64,000 nucleotides of DNA, taken from Endozoicomonas sp. 8E (lineage in GTDB: Bacteria > Pseudomonadota > Gammaproteobacteria > Pseudomonadales > Endozoicomonadaceae). Positions 43,914 to 53,781 of the stretch are shown in pieces. The stretch lies in assembly GCF_032883915.1 (NCBI RefSeq), contig NZ_CP120717.1, forward strand, positions 4,657,697-4,721,696. Reading direction: 5' to 3'. A program made the translations under genes and the position numbers. Each line of letters starts with the position of its first letter. Within the stretch, counting starts at the first letter, position 1. The notes beneath the pieces were generated by a model. It worked only from the letters and a program-made list of their open reading frames with translations. It made no database searches and was not told where the DNA came from.

Positions 43914-45749
43914 TCACAGCAAACAATCATTCATCTGCAATTTATTAATTCGCACTTTATTATCACTACTGGTAGTCAATACATGGTGTCCATCGGTGCT
44001 GAAGGTGGCTGATTCGATGGGATCTTCATGGGAAATGATCGCTTTTTCGACCCATAATTCATCGCTCTGCTGACCATAGATTTTTGCCGTTCCATCGTTA
44101 CTGGTGGTCAGCACAAGGCAGCCATCGTCGCTGAAGGTAGCTGAGGTTACCGAAAGCTTATGGAAAATAATGGCTTTTTCGACCCAGGATCCATCAGCCC
44201 TGATACCATAGATTTTCGCCGCGCCGCCTTTATTCTTATCAAAGAGTGTGCACATACCCTTTATACTGGCCGTCACCACATGACGGCCATCGGGGCTGAA
44301 AGAGGCTTCTGTAACCCAGTCATCATGGGGAATGGTCACTTTTTCTTCCCATGATCCATCGGCCTTCTGGCCATAGATTTTCGCCGTGTTGTCAAAACTG
44401 GCGGTTACCACATGGCGGGCATCGGGACTGAAATCGGCTGACCTGACTTGACAACCATGGGAAATGATCGCTTTTTGTTCCCATGATCCATCGCTCTTCT
44501 GGCCGAAGATTTTCGCCGTGTTATCGCTACTGCCCGTCACCACAAGGCCGTCACCGGTGCTCACTGCGTTGACTGCACCACTGTGGAAAATGGTGACTTT
44601 TTCTACCCATAACCCATCGGCCATCTGGGCATGGATTTTCACCTCGTCATCTTCAGTAATGGTCAGCACAAGGCGGCCATCGTCAATGAACCTGGCAAAG
44701 TTGACTTCGTTATCATGAAAAATGGTGGCTTGTAGTTCCCATGATTTATCATCCTGCTGAGCGAAGATTTTCGCTTCATAGTCGTCACTGGCTGTCACCA
44801 CACGACGGCTATCGTCACTGAATCTGACTGAGTTGATGTTATCTTCATGAGAAATGATGAGTTTTTCTTCCCATAATCCCTCGAAACCCTGACTGCAGAT
44901 TTTCACTTTGTCGTTAGTGATGGTCAACACATGGCACCCATCGGGACTAAATATGGCTGAGTCAACCTGATCATCATGGGTAATGGTGATCGTTTCTTCC
45001 CATAATCCATTGTCCTTCTGGACATAGATTTTCGCTGTGCCATCATTGCTGGCGGTCACTACATGGCTACCCTCAGGGCTGAATCTCGCTGACTCGACTG
45101 AACCTTCATGTTCAATGATGGCTTTTCGGTCCCATGATCCATCATCCTCCTGGCCAAAGATTTTTGCCGTGTGATCAGAACTGCTGGTCACCATATAGCG
45201 TCCATCGGTGCTGAATCTGGCTGATCTGACAAAGTGATCATGATCAATAACGAGTTCTGTATCTACGTTAAATATTTTGCATTGAGACATCAGTCGAGCT
45301 TTGGTGAAATAAAATAAAGCAGCAAAGTAATGCCCATCTCGGCGTTCTATGATTGATTCGACCAACGCTTTATCCTTCGTAAACGGTCGCAGCCAATGAC
45401 GAAGTTGTTCTTTATCCTCTGCAGGAAGAATTTTCTTTAGTTGATTTTGATGTGATAAAGAAAAGCGCTGATACCAAGCCTTCGCCAGAGCATGATCGTT
45501 TTTGATAACCCCGTGTAAATGAGTAGATACCTGCTGTAAACGGACAATATCCCGAAACTCCAGCAAGCGAATAATTTTGATGGTTATTTCCTCGGGCAAA
45601 TCGTGCAATGAAGCTGTCTTCTCTGCTTGTTTGTCAGGTAGAGTGATGGACCTGCCTGCACTGGCGCCCGATGCTTCTTCCACTAATGGACTAGTCACAG
45701 GTGGCCGCAAGGGTGAATCGATTACTCCGAGGTTATTACTTGAATGCAC
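43914..45749 (-). CDS. F-box/WD40-repeat protein, copy 2
   Basis: A 611-residue member. GTG start with AGGAGA seven bases upstream. F-box-like segment LHDLPEEITIKIIRLLEFRD then IVRLQQVSTHLHGVI at about 48-90, then the family's helical region FTKDKALVESII and YFAALFYFTKARLMSQ, then ten repeats from about 165. Repeat 6 is two to three residues short, and repeat 8 carries an extra loop of about 11 residues (CTLFDKNKGGAA). The first 165 residues are identical by eye to copy 3, marking a recent duplication; the repeats have since diverged at scattered surface positions. The end RINKLQMNDCLL resembles copy 5. Confidence 0.88.
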   Translation of the reverse strand: MHSSNNLGVIDSPLRPPVTSPLVEEASGASAGRSITLPDKQAEKTASLHDLPEEITIKIIRLLEFRDIVRLQQVSTHLHGVIKNDHALAKAWYQRFSLSHQNQLKKILPAEDKEQLRHWLRPFTKDKALVESIIERRDGHYFAALFYFTKARLMSQCKIFNVDTELVIDHDHFVRSARFSTDGRYMVTSSSDHTAKIFGQEDDGSWDRKAIIEHEGSVESARFSPEGSHVVTASNDGTAKIYVQKDNGLWEETITITHDDQVDSAIFSPDGCHVLTITNDKVKICSQGFEGLWEEKLIISHEDNINSVRFSDDSRRVVTASDDYEAKIFAQQDDKSWELQATIFHDNEVNFARFIDDGRLVLTITEDDEVKIHAQMADGLWVEKVTIFHSGAVNAVSTGDGLVVTGSSDNTAKIFGQKSDGSWEQKAIISHGCQVRSADFSPDARHVVTASFDNTAKIYGQKADGSWEEKVTIPHDDWVTEASFSPDGRHVVTASIKGMCTLFDKNKGGAAKIYGIRADGSWVEKAIIFHKLSVTSATFSDDGCLVLTTSNDGTAKIYGQQSDELWVEKAIISHEDPIESATFSTDGHHVLTTSSDNKVRINKLQMNDCLL

Positions 45750-45863
45750 GTCTGGATTCTCCTGAGTTAGTCCAAATTAATTAACAGAGAAGTTGAAAAA
45801 TTGATGTGACCAGTTAGAGTCGGTTTGGAAATAAAAGTTCATTACACCGTGTTAATTGCAGCT

Positions 45864-47294
45864 CTTAGGGTAGACATTAAGCTCAAAAAAGCTTCATTTC
45901 CAGCGGCAGAACTCACCTTGAACAGCCAAAATAAAGCTTCGCAAAAAGTATCAAGGCTGAACAAGATGAGTACTGCAAATAGTAGACTAGTTGAAAAAAA
46001 CTGCTGACGTGTTTCGACCGGTCTGAACTCCTCAGCATGGCGGAACAGCTTGGTTTTACTATACGACAGCGAGATATCCGCCCCTTGGACTTTATCCTTT
46101 CACTGATTGATGCCCTTGCGGGTGATGGAAACTGCGATACTCAAGCCGATCTCCACCGTAAATTTAATGAGTTGACGGGGCTGAATGTCTCCTATCGTTC
46201 CTGGGCAAATCAAGCTAAAAAAGACGCGATGCCTGCTCTTGTCCTCTGGCTATGGGTGCAGTGTTTGGAAGTCTTTTCCCGCAAAGTCATGGCGTTTGAT
46301 GAGGACAGTCCATTTTCAGAGTTTGAGCACATTCTGATTCATGACGGCTCATCGCAAGCTGTCTACGATGCCCTGAAGGAAGCATTTCCCGGCAGGTTCT
46401 CAACGGTCAGTCCTGCTGCTGTCGAACTGCATACGACAATGGATCTCCTTACCAACAATCTGGTGCGCGTGCAGCTCACTGAAGATACCCGTTCAGAAAG
46501 AGACTGTCTGCCACCACTGCCAACCTCCATGGCCAATATCCTGATGCTGATGGATGCCGGCTATTTTGAGTTGGAATCCTTTGCTGCCATTGATGACCGG
46601 GAGGGTTCTTTTATCTGCAAGGCGCCTCAGAGTATCAACCCGACGATACTCAGCGCAGTACGGGAGGATGGCAAAAATCTCAATCGCTACAAAGGGAAAA
46701 AACTTAAGGAAGTGTTGTCTGGCTTCCCTAAAGATCAATGCCTCGACCTGGATGTAGAATGGCCAGGATTCAAAGCCTGGCCATATCGTTTGGTTGTCCG
46801 CTGGAATGACAGGAAACTGAAATGGGTATTCGTTGTAAGCAACCTTAACCGGGTTGAGTTCACCCTGAGTGAAGTACTTCAGGCCTATCGTCTACGATGG
46901 CAAATAGAGCTTATCTTCAAAGAGATCAAGTCCTATTCAGGGTGGCATCGTTTTAACACTAAATCAGCGACACTGGTGTTTAGCCTGATTCTGATGTCCT
47001 TCGTGGTTGTGACGTTGAAAAGGTATCTTGCCCATGCTGCGCAGGCGAACCTCTATGAAAGTGGAGCCATTGAAGAAATCTCGACGCATAAGGCGATGAA
47101 AAGTGGAACCCGGCTGTTTGGTAATGTCATTTTATCCCTTATGAATGCAGGAAAGTCTCTACTCTCACATACAAGGAAGCTGCTCAACTTCTGGGCAGAT
47201 AATGCGAAACGTGAACACCCTGCACGAGATGGTTGTTCAGGGCGTACAAGATTAGGTCTTTGTGCTGTGGGTGGGGCTTAATGTCTACCCTAAG
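45864..47294 (+). mobile_element. IS4-family insertion sequence (1431 bp)
   Basis: Perfect 19-bp terminal inverted repeats CTTAGGGTAGACATTAAGC (45864-45882) and GCTTAATGTCTACCCTAAG (47276-47294). The flanks are 10-bp direct repeats AATTGCAGCT (45854-45863 and 47295-47304). The empty site exists nearby: the paralogous intergenic region at about 49670-49690 has a single AATTGCAGCT in the same context (GTTAATTGCAGCTAACAAAA). The insertion therefore came after the segment was duplicated. It carries one intact transposase gene. Confidence 0.95.
46037..47281 (+). CDS. IS4-family DDE transposase
   Basis: A 414-residue transposase, intact. Catalytic residues are visible as the first Asp in ILIHDGSSQAVYDAL, the second in MDAGYFELESFAAI, and the Glu in YRLRWQIELIFKEIKS, which fits the IS4 signature Y-(2)-R-(3)-E-(6)-K exactly. 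A beta-strand-rich insertion lies between the second Asp and the Glu, as is usual for IS4. The gene fills most of the element, with its stop codon overlapping the right inverted repeat. The frame appears active. Confidence 0.93.
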   Translation: MAEQLGFTIRQRDIRPLDFILSLIDALAGDGNCDTQADLHRKFNELTGLNVSYRSWANQAKKDAMPALVLWLWVQCLEVFSRKVMAFDEDSPFSEFEHILIHDGSSQAVYDALKEAFPGRFSTVSPAAVELHTTMDLLTNNLVRVQLTEDTRSERDCLPPLPTSMANILMLMDAGYFELESFAAIDDREGSFICKAPQSINPTILSAVREDGKNLNRYKGKKLKEVLSGFPKDQCLDLDVEWPGFKAWPYRLVVRWNDRKLKWVFVVSNLNRVEFTLSEVLQAYRLRWQIELIFKEIKSYSGWHRFNTKSATLVFSLILMSFVVVTLKRYLAHAAQANLYESGAIEEISTHKAMKSGTRLFGNVILSLMNAGKSLLSHTRKLLNFWADNAKREHPARDGCSGRTRLGLCAVGGA

Positions 47295-47366
47295 AATTGC
47301 AGCTAACAAAACTTCTGTCTTTCAGCCATGCAGAATGGTCTCTCTTTTATTTGTCACAACAGACAG

Positions 47367-47577
47367 TCAATGATGCATCAGAAGCTTACTAACAATCACA
47401 TGTTTGCTAAAGCTCGTCACCACGTAGAGGCCATTAGTGCTAAAGGTGGCTGATACGATCGGATCATCATGGCAAATGATGGCTTTTTCAACCCATGATC
47501 CATCAAGCTCCATACCATGGATTTTTGCCGTTCCATCTTTACAGGTGGTCAGCACATAGCGACCATCGGCACTGAAA
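47367..47577 (-). pseudogene. truncated F-box/WD40 gene: last 1.7 repeats only
   Basis: The frame reads FSADGRYVLTTCKDGTAKIH then the last repeat, ending VIVSKLLMHH, and is almost identical to the C-terminus of copy 4 (49744-51549). It breaks at 47577, where the sequence turns into GAGTTTTGCGACACCCTCT, the end of a dispersed repeat. Everything upstream of this point (F-box and eight repeats) is absent. It marks the left duplicate of the unit [copy 3 + copy 4 end], cut off at a repeat border. Confidence 0.85.
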
Positions 47578-47596
47578 GAGTTTTGCGACACCCTCT
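47577..47596. repeat. isolated end of the GAGTTTTGCRACACCCTCT repeat
   Basis: GAGTTTTGCGACACCCTCTG equals the right terminus of the elements at 10817-11013 and 51590-51833. It forms the exact junction of the truncated F-box gene with unrelated sequence (GCGGGGGAGCATGGACTG...). Confidence 0.65.
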
Positions 47597-47737
47597 GGTA
47601 GCGGGGGAGCATGGACTGTACCGAATTTATCAGCGTTAGAATGCATGCCTGGTTTCCTCATATTAACTATTTCGGCAATTGACATAGATGTTCAGAATTA
47701 GCACAATGGCATCCCTTTTATTCGCCACAGCAAACAA

Positions 47738-49567
47738 TCATTCATTCATCTGCAGTTTATTAATATGCACGTTCCAAACCTTAGTGATGGTTAATACATG
47801 GTGTCCATCGGTGCTGAAGGTGGCTGATTCGATGGGATCTTCATGGGAAATGGTCGCTTTTTCGACCCATAATTCATCGCTCTGCTGACCATAGATTTTT
47901 GCCGTTCCATCGTCACTGGTGATCAGCACAAGGCGGCCATCGTCGCTGAAGGTAGCTGAAGTGACCGAATACCTACGGAAAATAATGGCTTTTTCGACCC
48001 AGGATCCATCAGCCCTGATACCATAGATTTTCGCCGAGCCGCCTTTATTCTTATCAAAGAGTGTGGATATACCCATTATACTGGCCGTCACCACATGACG
48101 GCCATCGGGGCTGAAAGAGGCTTTTGTAACCCAGTCATCATGGGGAATGGTCACTTTTTCTTCCCATGACCCATCGTCCTTCTGACCGAAGATTTTCGCC
48201 GTGTTGTCAAAACTGGCGGTCACCACATGGCGAGCATCGGGACTGAAATCGGCTGACTTGACTTGAAAATCATGGGAAATGATCGCTTTTTGTTCCCATG
48301 ATCCATCGCTCTTCTGACCAAAGATTTTTGCTGTGTGATCGTTACTGGCCGTCACCACAAGGCCGCCACCGGCCCTGACTGTGTTGACTTCACCACTATG
48401 GGAAATGGTGACTTTTTCTACCCATAATCTATCGGCCACCTGGGCATGGATTTTCACCTCGTCATCTTCAGTAACGGTCAGCACATGGCGGCCATCGTCA
48501 ATGAATCTGGCAAAGTTGACTTCATTATCATGAGAAATGGTGGCTTGTAATTCCCATGATTTATCATCCTTCTGAGTGAAGATTTTCGCATCATCGTCGT
48601 CACTGGCGGTCACCAGATGACGGCTATCGCCACTGAATCTGACTGTGTTGATGTGATCTTCATGAGAAAAGATGAGTTTTTCTTCCCATGACCCGTCGAA
48701 ACCCTGACTGCAGATTTTTATTTTGTCATCGTCAGTGACTGTCAACACATGGCGTCCATCGGGACTAAAAGTGGCTGAGTTGACTCCACTGTCATGAGTA
48801 ATGGTGATTGAATTTTCCCATGATCCATTGTCTTTCTGGTCATAGATTTTCGCAGTACCATCATTGCTGGCGGTAACCACATGGCCACCATCGGGGCTGA
48901 AGCTGACTGACTTGACTGAACCTTCATGTTCAATGATGGCTTTTCGTTCCCATGATCCATCATCCTTCTGGCCACAGATTTTCGCCGTGTTATCAAAACT
49001 GCTGGTCACCATATGGCGTCCATCGGTGCTGAAGCCGGCTGAGCAGACAAAGCCATCATGACCAATAACGAGTTCTGTACCTACATTAAACATTTTGTAT
49101 TGAGACATCAGTCGAGCTTTGGTGAAATAAAATAAAGCAGCAAAGTAATGCCCATCTCGGCGTTCTATGATTGATTCGACCAACGCTTTATCCTTCGTAA
49201 ACGGTCGCAGCCAATGACGAAGTTGTTCTTTATCCTCTGCAGGAAGAATTTTCTTTAGTTGATTTTGATGTGATAAAGAAAAGCGCTGATACCAAGCCTT
49301 CGCCAGAGCATGATCGTTTTTGATAACCCCGTGTAAATGAGTAGATACCTGCTGTAAACGGACAATATCCCGAAACTCCAGCAAGCGAATAATTTTGATG
49401 GTTATTTCCTCGGGCAAATCGTGCAATGAAGCTGTCTTCTCTGCTTGTTTGTCAGGTAGAGTGATGGACCTGCCTGCACTGGCGCCCGATGCTTCTTCCA
49501 CTAATGGACTAGTCACAGGTGGCCGCAAGGGTGAATCGATTACTCCGAGGTTATTACTTGAATGCAC
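47738..49567 (-). CDS. F-box/WD40-repeat protein, copy 3 (recent duplicate of copy 2)
   Basis: A 609-residue member. GTG start and ribosome-binding site are the same as in copy 2, as are residues 1-165, the short repeat 6 and the extra loop in repeat 8 (STLFDKNKGGSA). Differences concentrate in the repeats, notably at the positions after the H-D pair that opens each repeat (for example DHDHFVRSARF in copy 2 against GHDGFVCSAGF here), which in a propeller line the top face. The C-terminus (VWNVHINKLQMNE) differs from copy 2. Ten repeats are countable. Confidence 0.88.
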   Translation of the reverse strand: MHSSNNLGVIDSPLRPPVTSPLVEEASGASAGRSITLPDKQAEKTASLHDLPEEITIKIIRLLEFRDIVRLQQVSTHLHGVIKNDHALAKAWYQRFSLSHQNQLKKILPAEDKEQLRHWLRPFTKDKALVESIIERRDGHYFAALFYFTKARLMSQYKMFNVGTELVIGHDGFVCSAGFSTDGRHMVTSSFDNTAKICGQKDDGSWERKAIIEHEGSVKSVSFSPDGGHVVTASNDGTAKIYDQKDNGSWENSITITHDSGVNSATFSPDGRHVLTVTDDDKIKICSQGFDGSWEEKLIFSHEDHINTVRFSGDSRHLVTASDDDDAKIFTQKDDKSWELQATISHDNEVNFARFIDDGRHVLTVTEDDEVKIHAQVADRLWVEKVTISHSGEVNTVRAGGGLVVTASNDHTAKIFGQKSDGSWEQKAIISHDFQVKSADFSPDARHVVTASFDNTAKIFGQKDDGSWEEKVTIPHDDWVTKASFSPDGRHVVTASIMGISTLFDKNKGGSAKIYGIRADGSWVEKAIIFRRYSVTSATFSDDGRLVLITSDDGTAKIYGQQSDELWVEKATISHEDPIESATFSTDGHHVLTITKVWNVHINKLQMNE

Positions 49568-49743
49568 GTCTGGATTCTCCTGAGTTAGTCCAAATTAATT
49601 AACAGAGAAGTTGAAAAATTGATGTGACCAGTTAGAGTCGGTTTGGAAATAAAAGTTCATTACACGGTGTTAATTGCAGCTAACAAAACTTCTGCCTTTC
49701 AGCCATGCAGAATGGTCTCTCTTTTATTTGTCACAACAGACAG

Positions 49744-51549
49744 TCAATGATGCATCTGAAGCTTATTAACAATCACATGTTTGCTAAAGCTCGTCACCAC
49801 GTAGAGGCCATTAGTGCTAAAGGTGGCTGATACGATCGGATCATCATGGCAAATGATGGCTTTTTCAACCCATGATCCATCAACCTCCATACCATGGATT
49901 TTTGCCGTTCCATCTTTACAGGTGGTCAGCACATAGCGACCATCGGCACTGAAAGTGGCTGGCATGAGCCAATCTTTATGGGAAATGATGGCTTTTTCAG
50001 TCCATGATCCATCAGCCTTCCTGCTACAGATTTTCTCCGTGCCATCTTTACTGGAGGTTAACACGTGGCAGCCATCGAGGCTGAAGATGGCTGAGATGAC
50101 ATCGCCAACATGGAAAATAATGAGTTTTTCTTCCCATACCCCACCGCCGTTCTGCTCATAAATTTTTGCCGTATTATCGTCACTGGCCGTCAGCACGTGG
50201 TAGCCGTTGGCGCTGAAGGTGGCTGAGGTGACCCAGTGATCGTGGTAAATGGTGGCTTCTTCTTCCCATGAGCCATTGGTCTTCTGACCATAAATTTTCG
50301 CTGTACCATCTTCACTGGCGGTCACCACATGGCGACCATCGGAGACGCTGAAGGTGGCTGAGTTGACTCCCCTCTTATGGCAAATGGTGGCTTTTTGCTC
50401 CCATGATCCATCGTCCTCCTGGCCGTGGATTTTTACCTTGTAATCATCATCGACGGTCAACACATGGCGAGCATCAGGGCTAAAGCTGGCTGACTTGACA
50501 AAGCGATTATGGAAAATGGTGGTTTCTTGTTGCCATGATCCATCGGTCTTCTGCCCATAGATTATTGCCGTGCTATCGTAACTGGTAGTCACCACATGGC
50601 GACTATCGGCACTGAAGGCGGCTGAGATGACCGATCTATTATGGGAAATGGTGAGTTTTTCTTTCCATGATCCATCGGCTTCCTGACCATAGATTTTTGC
50701 CTTGTTATCCCTGGTAGCGGTCACCAGATAGCAGCTATCCGGGCTGAAGGTGGCTAAGTTGATCCAGGGATCATGGGGAATGGTGGCTTTTTCATGCCAT
50801 GATCCATCATCGTCCTGACTATGAATTTTCAACGTATAATCCCAACTGACGGTCACCAGATGACGGCCGTCGGCACTGAAGGTCGCCGAGTCGACAAAAT
50901 TATCATGAGAAATTTTGGCTTGTTCTACCCAGGTTCCATTGGCCTTCTGACAACAGATTTTTGCCGTTTCATCGACACTGGCGGTCACCAAATGACTGCT
51001 ATAGGGGCTAAAGGCAGCTGAGTTGACACAATTACCATGGTAAACAATAACTTCTGTATCAACATTAAACGTTTTACATTGAGACATCAGTCGAGCTTTG
51101 GTGAAATAAAACAGAGCAGGAAAATAATCATAACTTCGGTGTTCTAATATTGATTCGACTAACGTTTCATCCTTCGTAAACGGTCGCAGCCAATTACGGA
51201 GCTGTTCTTTATCTTCTACAGGAAGAATTTTCTTTAGTTGATATTGGTGTAGTGAAGAAAACCGGCGATACCATGCCTTTTCCAGTACAGGATCGTTTTT
51301 AATGGCAGTGTATGTGTGAGTCGATACCTGTTGTAAACTGACGATATCCCGAAATTCCAGCAAACGCGCAATTTTGATGATTATTTCCTCGGGCAAATCG
51401 TGCAATGAAGTTGTTCTCTTTATTGCTTTTTCAGGTACAGTGACGGACCTGCCTGCACTGATACCCGATGGTTCTTCTCCCAATGAAGTGCTCACGGTTG
51501 GTAGCGAAGGTGAACCGGCTATGTCGGAATTATTAACGTCAGAAAACAT
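49744..51549 (-). CDS. F-box/WD40-repeat protein, copy 4
   Basis: A 601-residue member, ATG start with AAGAGA upstream. F-box-like LHDLPEEIIIKIARLLEFRD then IVSLQQVSTHTYTAI, with Ala in place of Ile seen in copies 1-3. Ten repeats. Repeats 1-4 (openings AKISHDNFVDSATF, ATIPHDPWINLATF, LTISHNRSVISAAF) are nearly the same as in copy 6, while repeats 5-10 are its own; the last two match the truncated gene at 47367. The upstream gap holds a complete dispersed repeat (51590-51833). Confidence 0.88.
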   Translation of the reverse strand: MFSDVNNSDIAGSPSLPTVSTSLGEEPSGISAGRSVTVPEKAIKRTTSLHDLPEEIIIKIARLLEFRDIVSLQQVSTHTYTAIKNDPVLEKAWYRRFSSLHQYQLKKILPVEDKEQLRNWLRPFTKDETLVESILEHRSYDYFPALFYFTKARLMSQCKTFNVDTEVIVYHGNCVNSAAFSPYSSHLVTASVDETAKICCQKANGTWVEQAKISHDNFVDSATFSADGRHLVTVSWDYTLKIHSQDDDGSWHEKATIPHDPWINLATFSPDSCYLVTATRDNKAKIYGQEADGSWKEKLTISHNRSVISAAFSADSRHVVTTSYDSTAIIYGQKTDGSWQQETTIFHNRFVKSASFSPDARHVLTVDDDYKVKIHGQEDDGSWEQKATICHKRGVNSATFSVSDGRHVVTASEDGTAKIYGQKTNGSWEEEATIYHDHWVTSATFSANGYHVLTASDDNTAKIYEQNGGGVWEEKLIIFHVGDVISAIFSLDGCHVLTSSKDGTEKICSRKADGSWTEKAIISHKDWLMPATFSADGRYVLTTCKDGTAKIHGMEVDGSWVEKAIICHDDPIVSATFSTNGLYVVTSFSKHVIVNKLQMHH

Positions 51550-51589
51550 ATCTGGTTTCTCTTAAGTCTTCACCTCTCCCCCCTGATGT

Positions 51590-51833
51590 GGGTGTCGCAA
51601 AACTCTCTCCAGCGTGGGAACGAGTTGACTCCCGTCATTCCCGACTTCATTCTCGTCATTCCCGCGAAGGCGGGAATCCACACTGACTCTCCGCCAAAAC
51701 CGTACTGCTCGTTGCCCCCCTGGCCTTGTCATCCCCGAGAAGGCAGAGACCAACTGTTGGCCCTGGATTCCCGCCTTCGCGGGAATGACGACCTCAGAGC
51801 ATGGGAACGAGCTGTTGGAGTTTTACGACACCC
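51590..51833. repeat. 244-bp inverted-repeat element with GGGTGTCGCAAAACTC ends
   Basis: The ends GGGTGTCGCAAAACTC and GAGTTTTACGACACCC are near-perfect inverses, followed inward by GCGTGGGAACGAG and its ATGGGAACGAG counterpart. An inner perfect 27-bp inverted repeat (51654-51680 and 51764-51790) contains the palindrome-rich word CCCGCGAAGGCGGGAATCC. No coding capacity. It lies in the gap between copies 4 and 5; the other gaps of the array lack it. Confidence 0.8.
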
Positions 51834-51969
51834 TCTGAAGAGCAAAGATATTCAAAATTGATGAAGTGAGTTGGACTCAGATTTGAAATAAAAGTTCATA
51901 ATGTGTTATTGAATGCCAGCAAAGAAATTTCTGCCTTTCAACACATGCAGAATGGCATCCCTTTTATTT

Positions 51970-53781
51970 TCACAGCAAACAATCATTCCCCCGTAGCCTG
52001 TCAATTCGTACCTTGTTATCACTACAGAGGGTCATCACGTGGTGGCCATCATCGCTAAAGGTGGCCGAACTAATCGAATTATTATGGGAAATGATGGCTT
52101 TTTCGACCCAGGACACATCAGTCTCCTGACCGTAGATTTTTGCCGTTCCATCTTTACATGCGGTCAACACATGGCGGCCATCAGCGCTGAAGGTGGCGGA
52201 GGTGACCGAACCTTCATGGAAAATGATGGCTTTATTGACCCATGATCCGTCAGCCTTCCTGCCAGAGATTTTCGCTGTGCCATCTTCACTGGCGGTCACC
52301 ACATGACGGCCATCGGCACTGAAGATGGCTGAGATAACATCGTCATCATGGGAGATGGTGGCTTTATGTTCCCATGATTCATCGGCCTCCAGACAATAGA
52401 TTTTCACCTTGTCATCTCTACTGGCCGTCAGCAGATGATCGCCAGCAGGGCTGAAGGTGGCTGTGTTGACTTCGTCATCGTGGGAAATGATGGTTTCTTT
52501 CCAAGAGCCGTCGGCCTTTTCATCACAGATTTTCGCTGTATTATCTTCACTGGCCGTCAACAAATGGCGGCCATCGGCGCTGAAGGTTGCTGAGTTGATG
52601 TGGTTATCATGGGAAAAAATGACTTTTTCTTCCCATGATCCATCGGCCATCTGGTCATGGATTTTCACCTTGTGCTCGCTACTAACGGTCACCACACGGC
52701 CGTCATCGGCGCTAAAGGTGGCTGAGATGGCCCGATGATCATGGAAAATAGTCATTTTTTCTTTCCATGCTCCGTCGTCTCCCTGGCCAAAAATTTTCGC
52801 CGTCATGTCGAAACTGGCTGTCATCACATAACGGCTATCGGGGCTAAAAGTGGCAGACTGGACGTAATCATTATGGAAAATGGTGAGTTTTTCTTGCCAG
52901 GATCCATCAGCCATCTGGCTAATGATTTTTGCCGTGCAGTCGTCACTGGCGGTTACCATATGGAGACCATCAGAGCTGAAGTTGGCTGATGTGATCAAAG
53001 CATTATGGGTAATGGTGAGTTTATGTATCCATAGCCTATCGACTCCCTGACCATAGATTTTCGACGTTTTATCCCAACCGACGGTCACCACGTGGCGGTT
53101 ATCGGGGCTGAAAGTGGCTTTTCTAACCCAGCAATGATGGTCAATGGTCACTTTTTCTTCCCATGACCCATTGGCCTTCTGGCTAAAGACTTTTGCCGTG
53201 CTGTCATAACTGGCGGTCACGACATGACGGCTATCGGCGCTGAATTCGGCTGATTTCACAGAGCAATCATGGTCAATGATAACTTCAGTATCTACATCAA
53301 ACGTTTTGCATTGAGACATCAGTCGAGCTTTGGTGAAATAAAACAGAGCAGGAAAATAATCATAACTTCGGTGTTCTAATATTGATTCGATTAACGTTTC
53401 ATCCTTCGTAAAAGGTCGCAGCCAATTACAGAGCTGTTCTTTATCCTCTACAGGAAGAATTTTCTTTAGTTGATATTGGTGTGGTGAAGAAAACCGGCGA
53501 TACCATGCCTTTTCCAGTACAGGATCGTTTTTAATGGCAATGTATGTGTGAGTAGATACCTGTTGTAAACTGACGATATCCCGAAATTTCAGCAAACGCG
53601 CAATTTTGACGATTATTTCCTCGGGCAAATCGTGCAATGAAGTTGTTTTCTTTATTTCTTTGTCAGGTACAGTGACGGACCTGCCTGCACTGACACCCGA
53701 TGGCTCTTCCCCCAATGAAGTACTCACAGGTGGTAGCGAAGGTGAACCGGCTATGTCGGAATGATTAACCTCAGAATACAT
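51970..53781 (-). CDS. F-box/WD40-repeat protein, copy 5
   Basis: A 603-residue member starting MYSEVNHSDIAGSPSLPP. The F-box-like segment has LLKFRD where the others have LLEFRD. Ten repeats, all with their own sequence at the variable positions (openings VIIDHDCSVKSAEF, LTITHNALITSANF, MTIFHDHRAISATF and so on); none looks copied as a block from a neighbour. The C-terminus VRIDRLRGNDCLL resembles copy 2 rather than adjacent copy 6, so the tails too are shuffled. Confidence 0.88.
   Translation of the reverse strand: MYSEVNHSDIAGSPSLPPVSTSLGEEPSGVSAGRSVTVPDKEIKKTTSLHDLPEEIIVKIARLLKFRDIVSLQQVSTHTYIAIKNDPVLEKAWYRRFSSPHQYQLKKILPVEDKEQLCNWLRPFTKDETLIESILEHRSYDYFPALFYFTKARLMSQCKTFDVDTEVIIDHDCSVKSAEFSADSRHVVTASYDSTAKVFSQKANGSWEEKVTIDHHCWVRKATFSPDNRHVVTVGWDKTSKIYGQGVDRLWIHKLTITHNALITSANFSSDGLHMVTASDDCTAKIISQMADGSWQEKLTIFHNDYVQSATFSPDSRYVMTASFDMTAKIFGQGDDGAWKEKMTIFHDHRAISATFSADDGRVVTVSSEHKVKIHDQMADGSWEEKVIFSHDNHINSATFSADGRHLLTASEDNTAKICDEKADGSWKETIISHDDEVNTATFSPAGDHLLTASRDDKVKIYCLEADESWEHKATISHDDDVISAIFSADGRHVVTASEDGTAKISGRKADGSWVNKAIIFHEGSVTSATFSADGRHVLTACKDGTAKIYGQETDVSWVEKAIISHNNSISSATFSDDGHHVMTLCSDNKVRIDRLRGNDCLL

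Noticed and set aside
51654-51790. CCCGCGAAGGCGGG palindromes considered as CRISPR repeat or attachment site
   Set aside because: Only two inverted copies occur, both inside one inverted-repeat element; no integrase gene is nearby.
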